NCBI GenBank assembly: GCA_002010305.1
Contig: MTND01000014.1
Location: 1-47,177, forward strand
Origin: Archaeoglobi archaeon JdFR-42
GTDB lineage: Archaea > Halobacteriota > Archaeoglobi > Archaeoglobales > JdFR-42
Direction of reading: 5' to 3'
Length of the DNA stretch: 47,177 nucleotides
In this document: piece by piece, positions 43,252-47,177 of the stretch
Layout: every line of letters begins with the position of its first letter
How positions within the stretch are numbered: position 1 is the first letter of the stretch
Made by a program: the position numbers and the translations under genes
Notes under the pieces: generated by a model
Databases searched by the model: none
Seen by the model: the letters and a program-made list of their open reading frames with translations, nothing else
What the model was told of the DNA's origin: nothing

Positions 43252-43542
43252 GTGTTCTATGTGGAAACTATAAAGCTCAGAAGTGCTATAACGGTTGAAG
43301 AGAAGGCCACATTTACAACAAGAGAAAGTGAACGAGGGCTGATACTCTTGGATATGAACAGAGACAAGATGTATGAAGTAAATGAGTCTGGATCAGTGAT
43401 TATTAAGCTTATTCAAAAAGGCGCCAGGTTAGAGGATATCATAGATGCGTTATTTGAAACTTATGAGGTTGATATGGATACCTTAAAAAAAGATGTTAAT
43501 GAGTTTTTGAAGAAACTGAAAGAATTTAATTTAATAAGTTAA
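43252..43542 (+). CDS. Stand-alone PqqD-like (RRE) protein
   Basis: 96 residues with the PqqD fold: ERGLILLDMNRDKMYEVNES for the beta hairpin, GSVIIKLIQKGARLEDIIDAL, FETYEVDMDTLKKDVNEFLKKLKEFNLIS for the three helices. PqqD-like proteins bind leader peptides and present them to RiPP maturases. The start may be GTG 43252 or GTG 43261; GAGAGG (43247-43252) suits the second. It follows the precursor-like gene immediately. No radical SAM, cyclase, YcaO or protease gene is in the window. A T-rich terminator follows. Confidence 0.82.
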   Translation: MFYVETIKLRSAITVEEKATFTTRESERGLILLDMNRDKMYEVNESGSVIIKLIQKGARLEDIIDALFETYEVDMDTLKKDVNEFLKKLKEFNLIS

Positions 43543-43548
43543 TAGATT

Positions 43549-43573
43549 ATTTTTCAATTTTTTTATCTTTTAT
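43549..43573 (+). terminator. T-rich terminator after the PqqD-like gene
   Basis: TTATTTTTCAATTTTTTTATCTTTT within 30 bases of the stop is a typical archaeal oligo-T termination signal, separating this pair from the A2-like gene. Confidence 0.45.
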
Positions 43574-43576
43574 AGC

Positions 43577-43670
43577 ATCTTAAGATATACGAATGAGCTG
43601 TTAATTGAAAAGTTTTAATGAACATATCCAATTGCATTTAGAGATTTTCTTAGATAAACATATCTTAAGA
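43577..43670. repeat. Two TCTTAAGA palindromes 80 bases apart
   Basis: ATCTTAAGAT (43577-43586) and ATCTTAAGA (43662-43670) share the 8-base palindrome TCTTAAGA in the gap between the PqqD-like and A2-like genes. They could be paired operator sites for the A2-like promoter near 43733-43745. Confidence 0.3.
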
Positions 43671-43732
43671 ACTAAAACACTTACATTAAACAGGTCTGAA
43701 TTAATACTCTCCATGGTGTAATAGAGACCGTT

Positions 43733-43745
43733 AAGTATATTAATA
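43733..43745 (+). promoter_or_regulatory. TATA element of the A2-like gene
   Basis: AAGTATATTAATA stands 23-35 bases before the ATG at 43768 and no SD is seen, so the transcript is probably leaderless. The A2-like gene is thus transcribed apart from the peptide pair. Confidence 0.45.
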
Positions 43746-43767
43746 CAATTCTGATAATTGATGATAG

Positions 43768-45465
43768 ATGTCCCTCATTGAGATCAAAGGATTGACTAAG
43801 CGATACCATCTTACGTCCGGGACTTTTAAAATTGCTCTTGATGACGTATCTTTTGAGGTTAAAAATAGAGAGATTCTAGGTGTTATCGGAAAAAGTGGTA
43901 GTGGAAAATCCACACTTTTGAGAATAATCAGAGGAATTGAGCCATTTGATAGGGGACATATCAGAATCGGTGATGTGAGGCTTACTCCTGATTCCCCAAA
44001 ATATGAATTTGAGAAAGTGAAAAGTAAGTCTGCCTATCAGTATCAAAGATCCTTTAGTTTATGGGGATTAACAACTGTTGAAAACATAATGAAAAGGCTG
44101 TATGCATTAAAAACCGGAGATGAAACCTTAGACCTACCACCTGAAGATTCAAAGGAATATGAAGAGTTGAAAGGAGAGTCGATACGATACTTAAGAATTG
44201 TTGGACTGGACCATAAATGGTATCAATCTGCTCATACATTAAGCGGAGGAGAGAAGCAAAGGCTTGTACTCGCAAGACAGCTAGTGCTAAATCCTGAAAT
44301 TCTTCTGCTAGATGAACCGTTGAGTATGGCCTCTCCTGACAAGAGAGTCGATATAATTGAGTTAATTAGAAATCTCAGAAATGAACATGATATGGCAGTA
44401 ATAATGGTATCTCATTTACCTGAAATACATGAAAAATTATCTGATCGGTTGGTTCTATTAGATGATGGTAGGATTAGTTTCGACGGAAATGTATCTGAAG
44501 GAATTGACCTGTTTCTTTCAGAGCTTGAACCTCCATTAACTTTGAAACCATTGAAAAAGAAAGAGCCGGCATTTATAGTAGAGAATGTAAAAAAGAAGTA
44601 TTTTCACTATAACTTAAAACAATTATTTGAGTTAGGTGTTGAAAAATTAGAAGTGTTTAGGGGGGAGATACTTGGTATTATCGGACCTTCAGGTAGTGGA
44701 AAAACTGTTCTAGTGAGATTGCTATCAGGTCTGGAGTTACCAAACGAGGGCAGGATTACATTTATAGGGAAAGAGTTTACAGCAATAATCAGCGAATTAG
44801 GCCTTCTTAATGCTCTTGCAAGACAAAGAATCGGACTAGTGAGACAGGAGTTTGATTTGACCTATTATGCCTCAATTCTTGATATCATATTAAGTAAAAA
44901 AAGATTGGCTACCCTTACAGAAGATGATATTAAGAAAATAATTGAGGACTTTGATCTGACTGATAAAAGTGTAGATTTCTTATTGAGGTTGGCACATCTT
45001 CCACCAGAGATACAAAGGGATATTGTTTATCAGATCGGTTTGAACGAAGACGAATTGGCAGACTTTTTTTTGTCGTTACCCTATGTCCCTGTAGATCATA
45101 AAGATGTGAAAAGCTTATTTTATCAGTTAGAGCTGCCTGCTGATATTTTGGAAAGACGAGCATTTGAGCTTTCAGGTGGTGAGAAAATAAGAGTCGCTAT
45201 TGGAGTAGAAATGGCTATGAACCCAGATATTTTAATATTAGATGAACCTTTTGCAGATTTAGATCCGATCACCACTAGGATGCTATGTAACGTATTAAAA
45301 ACTCTAAACAATAAACTCGGTATAACTATGCTTATAGTGAGCCATAACAGAACTGCATTGAAAGAAATCGCTCATAGAATAGTGAAGGTAGAAGATGGAA
45401 CCCTGTTAGGGGAAGTTGAGGATGAAACTGAGCTTGAAAATCTGTTAAAAACAAAAGCTAAGTGA
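43768..45465 (+). CDS. Component A2-like tandem ABC ATPase (AtwA family, divergent paralogue)
   Basis: 565 residues with two soluble ABC modules and no membrane spans. First: GVIGKSGSGKSTLLRIIRG, Q-loop region [48 protein letters not shown]. Second: GIIGPSGSGKTVLVRLLSG, FELSGGEKIRVAIGVEMAMN, DILILDEPFADLDPIT. A2 drives ATP-dependent reductive activation of methyl-coenzyme M reductase. Here the second module has about 50 extra helical residues between its Q-loop and LSGG, absent in the canonical A2 nearby. The McrD-like gene follows after 12 bases, which supports the MCR link. Confidence 0.8.
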   Translation: MSLIEIKGLTKRYHLTSGTFKIALDDVSFEVKNREILGVIGKSGSGKSTLLRIIRGIEPFDRGHIRIGDVRLTPDSPKYEFEKVKSKSAYQYQRSFSLWGLTTVENIMKRLYALKTGDETLDLPPEDSKEYEELKGESIRYLRIVGLDHKWYQSAHTLSGGEKQRLVLARQLVLNPEILLLDEPLSMASPDKRVDIIELIRNLRNEHDMAVIMVSHLPEIHEKLSDRLVLLDDGRISFDGNVSEGIDLFLSELEPPLTLKPLKKKEPAFIVENVKKKYFHYNLKQLFELGVEKLEVFRGEILGIIGPSGSGKTVLVRLLSGLELPNEGRITFIGKEFTAIISELGLLNALARQRIGLVRQEFDLTYYASILDIILSKKRLATLTEDDIKKIIEDFDLTDKSVDFLLRLAHLPPEIQRDIVYQIGLNEDELADFFLSLPYVPVDHKDVKSLFYQLELPADILERRAFELSGGEKIRVAIGVEMAMNPDILILDEPFADLDPITTRMLCNVLKTLNNKLGITMLIVSHNRTALKEIAHRIVKVEDGTLLGEVEDETELENLLKTKAK

Positions 45466-45477
45466 AATGGTGGTTAA

Positions 45478-45846
45478 ATGGAGGAAAAATTCAGGAAAGA
45501 AGTTCTAATATTCCCTGAAAGGTTGCTTAGTGACGATACAGTGGTTTACTTTCTCCGAGAATTAAAAAATGTCAGAGGTATAACCAAAATAACATTTCAT
45601 GGTCCAACGTACTATCGTAGAACTTTGGAAGTAGATGAGGAAAGTAGTTTCAAACTGGATGTTAAAGTTGGGAGGATCTGGATTGAAATAGATGATGATG
45701 AAGTAATAGGAAAAATCAAAGAGGTGGCAGAGAGAACATTAATGGTTCCATACCTGATTGATGTGGGCCGATATACAAAATACAGGAAAACCCTAACAGA
45801 TCATCTCCAAAAAAATAGGGGATTAGATGATATAGGAAAACTGTAG
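45478..45846 (+). CDS. McrD-like protein
   Basis: 122 residues: EVLIFPERLLSDDTVVYFLR, GITKITFHGPTYYR, LDVKVGRIWIEIDDDEVIGK, VPYLIDVGRYTKYRKTLTDH. The paired VGRIWIEI and DVGRYTKYRKTLTDHL strings are those of McrD, the MCR operon protein thought to bind apo-MCR during assembly. It is shorter than typical McrD (about 150-170 residues). It follows the A2-like gene and ends 2 bases from the converging A2 gene, away from any mcrBGA in this window. Confidence 0.82.
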   Translation: MEEKFRKEVLIFPERLLSDDTVVYFLRELKNVRGITKITFHGPTYYRRTLEVDEESSFKLDVKVGRIWIEIDDDEVIGKIKEVAERTLMVPYLIDVGRYTKYRKTLTDHLQKNRGLDDIGKL

Positions 45847-45848
45847 GA

Positions 45849-47177
45849 TTATCCCATTGCAGTCTCGACTTCTCTCATTGTTTCTACAACTTTCGTCGGG
45901 TCTCCAATTTCTACTATTTTTCCAGTTCTCATCAATAATGCCCTATCACATACCATATCAATGAAGTCCATGTCATGAGAGACAATAATATATGTCTGGC
46001 CAAGTCTATCTCTGGCATATCTAATATACTCAGCTATTTCAGCTCTGGTAATCGGATCAGCAGTTCCTGTTGGTTCATCTAGTATAACCACTTTGGGGTC
46101 ATTCATCAGCACTCTTGCTATAGCGATTCTGTGTCGCTCTCCTTCGCTTAACTGTTCAGGAAGCATGTACAATATTTTATCAATCTCTTCGTCTGTAAAT
46201 CCTACTGCTTGAAGCACTTCATTGACTTTCATTGCAACCAGTTCAGCAGGAAGTTCAGTCTTCAAAGCCCCTTCTAAGTTCTCATATATGTTCTTTAAAG
46301 GACTAAGTGTATATTCTTGGTATAGAATCGCGATATTGGGTGTCACCATCCCTTTCCCTTCCGGTCCCACCATTCTCATGTCTACCCACTGACCATCTGA
46401 TCTTATCCTTAGTAATCCGTGGGATGGCATGACATGTCCCGCGATCATTTTAGAGATCGTTGTCTTCCCACTTCCACTCACACCAACTATCCCAAAAATC
46501 TCTCCTTCATGAATTTCAAATTCAACGTTATCAACTGCTCTTATCAAACCCCTATCAAAAGTGTAGTAGTATTTTTTGACTCCTTTGAAAGCGATTAATG
46601 GTTTATCTACCACTTTCCTTACCTTTTTAATTTTTTTCACTTTCTGGAGGAATTTATTTGCCACTTCTTGGGAATTGCCTTGGTCAGTAACCTTACCCTT
46701 TTCGAGCAATATAGCCTCTGATGTCAATTCTGCAACTGCTTCAGGCCAATGAGATGTTATCACCATAGACATGCCCTTGTTTATTTCATTTTTAATCACT
46801 TCATGTACCGCTTGAGCGGTTATTGGGTCTAAGGTTCCAGTAGGTTCGTCAGCCAGAATTAATATTGGGTTTTTTGCGATACACATTGCGAAAACAACCC
46901 TCTGTTTTTCCCCTCCACTGAGGTCTCTCGCTACGTGAGTAATTCTATGAGTAAGCTTAACTTGTGATAATAATTTAACGGCAAGGGGTCTTTGCATATG
47001 TTTAGGTATTCCAGCATCATCGAGAGCCAACATTACGTTTTCAATAACTGGCAGTTCTCCATATAATGAGAACTGCCGTTGCGTCATCATACTCATTCTG
47101 TCGTATATGTTCTTACCAATCCTCGTTCCATTATCCAGCTCGTTCCAGTAATCAACCTCCTGAGTATGCATGGTCTT
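45849..47177 (-). CDS. atwA: Component A2 of the MCR activation system (AtwA), N-terminus beyond the window
   Basis: About 440 residues are visible. The first module lacks its Walker A (beyond the right edge) but shows [58 protein letters not shown]. The second is complete: [76 protein letters not shown], with Glu in place of the second Gly of LSGGE. Canonical A2 has about 530 residues, so roughly 90 are missing. It converges on the McrD-like gene. The ATG at 47171 is internal. Confidence 0.85.
   Translation of the reverse strand, partial: KTMHTQEVDYWNELDNGTRIGKNIYDRMSMMTQRQFSLYGELPVIENVMLALDDAGIPKHMQRPLAVKLLSQVKLTHRITHVARDLSGGEKQRVVFAMCIAKNPILILADEPTGTLDPITAQAVHEVIKNEINKGMSMVITSHWPEAVAELTSEAILLEKGKVTDQGNSQEVANKFLQKVKKIKKVRKVVDKPLIAFKGVKKYYYTFDRGLIRAVDNVEFEIHEGEIFGIVGVSGSGKTTISKMIAGHVMPSHGLLRIRSDGQWVDMRMVGPEGKGMVTPNIAILYQEYTLSPLKNIYENLEGALKTELPAELVAMKVNEVLQAVGFTDEEIDKILYMLPEQLSEGERHRIAIARVLMNDPKVVILDEPTGTADPITRAEIAEYIRYARDRLGQTYIIVSHDMDFIDMVCDRALLMRTGKIVEIGDPTKVVETMREVETAMG

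Noticed and set aside
43768-45465. An ABC exporter for the neighbouring peptide
   Set aside because: The protein has two soluble nucleotide-binding modules and no membrane spans, no permease is adjacent, and it is followed by a McrD-like gene, all favouring the A2 family.

Overview
The window reads as chromosome of an MCR-carrying euryarchaeon of the methanogen / anaerobic methane- or alkane-oxidiser type. Seen in the sequence: coenzyme F420 genes (cofG, cofH), a cfbB-like gene for coenzyme F430, a NikR-type nickel regulator, a McrD-like protein and two component-A2-type tandem ABC ATPases. The housekeeping genes are archaeal (Brix, KEOPS Pcc1, prefoldin beta, archaeal-type AdoMet synthetase, ADH synthase), and TATA-type promoters sit about 25 bases before many starts. 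EtfBA plus a FixC/GGR-like flavoprotein, an HdrD/GlpC-like Fe-S protein and a split CcmF-like cytochrome c maturation pair point (inference) to a respiratory or syntrophic lineage such as Syntrophoarchaeales, Alkanophagales or ANME-1 rather than a simple hydrogenotroph. No mcr structural genes lie in the window, so the placement is tentative. I saw no tRNA, rRNA, CRISPR array or insertion sequence.

Layout. 1-1557: the end of a tatA gene, then a wrecked phosphate-uptake region holding a pstA-phoU deletion fusion and a truncated, frameshifted AbrB/PhoU-type regulator. 1650-9939: ADH synthase, pyrD-pyrK, a FAH-family hydrolase, valS, a TrmB-like regulator, an HdrD-like Fe-S protein and a Cys-containing HTH regulator. 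10077-13284: a 55-residue protein with a DsrE-like protein, an FMN enzyme, and cfbB. 13602-17740 (minus): hisG-hisA-hisB-metG. 17834-20061: AdoMet synthetase, then small membrane-associated genes. 20398-24607: cofG-cofH-flavoprotein disulfide reductase-agmatinase family. 24697-30583: an RHH-like small protein, an Lrp operon (minus), and brix-pcc1-pfdB-sfsA-ccmF1-ccmF2-pgp. 30655-35273: an APC-UspA-UspA transporter, a DUF294-type nucleotidyltransferase with nikR, and a SpoVG-like protein. 35436-38768: etfB-etfA, a small membrane protein and a FixC/GGR flavoprotein. 38785-42745: a TIGR04076-like protein, a pair of KaiC-like proteins, DUF432-MscS and an HTH regulator. 43141-47177: a 35-residue peptide with a RiPP-leader-like motif, a PqqD-like RRE protein, an unusual A2-like ABC protein, McrD-like protein, and a convergent canonical A2 that runs off the right edge.

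The most interesting part is the right end. A ribosomally made peptide with a Y-x2-P-x-I leader-like motif and a stand-alone PqqD-like peptide-binding protein sit directly beside MCR activation/assembly factors, with no known RiPP maturase in view. Second in interest is a set of very similar TTTACAAT / TTGTCA palindromes upstream of the lrp gene, the amino-acid permease and the SpoVG/etf intergenic region, which looks like a small Lrp regulon. Three gene-free stretches (9055-9180, 13376-13521, 20098-20340) carry promoter or dyad structure that the proteins do not explain.
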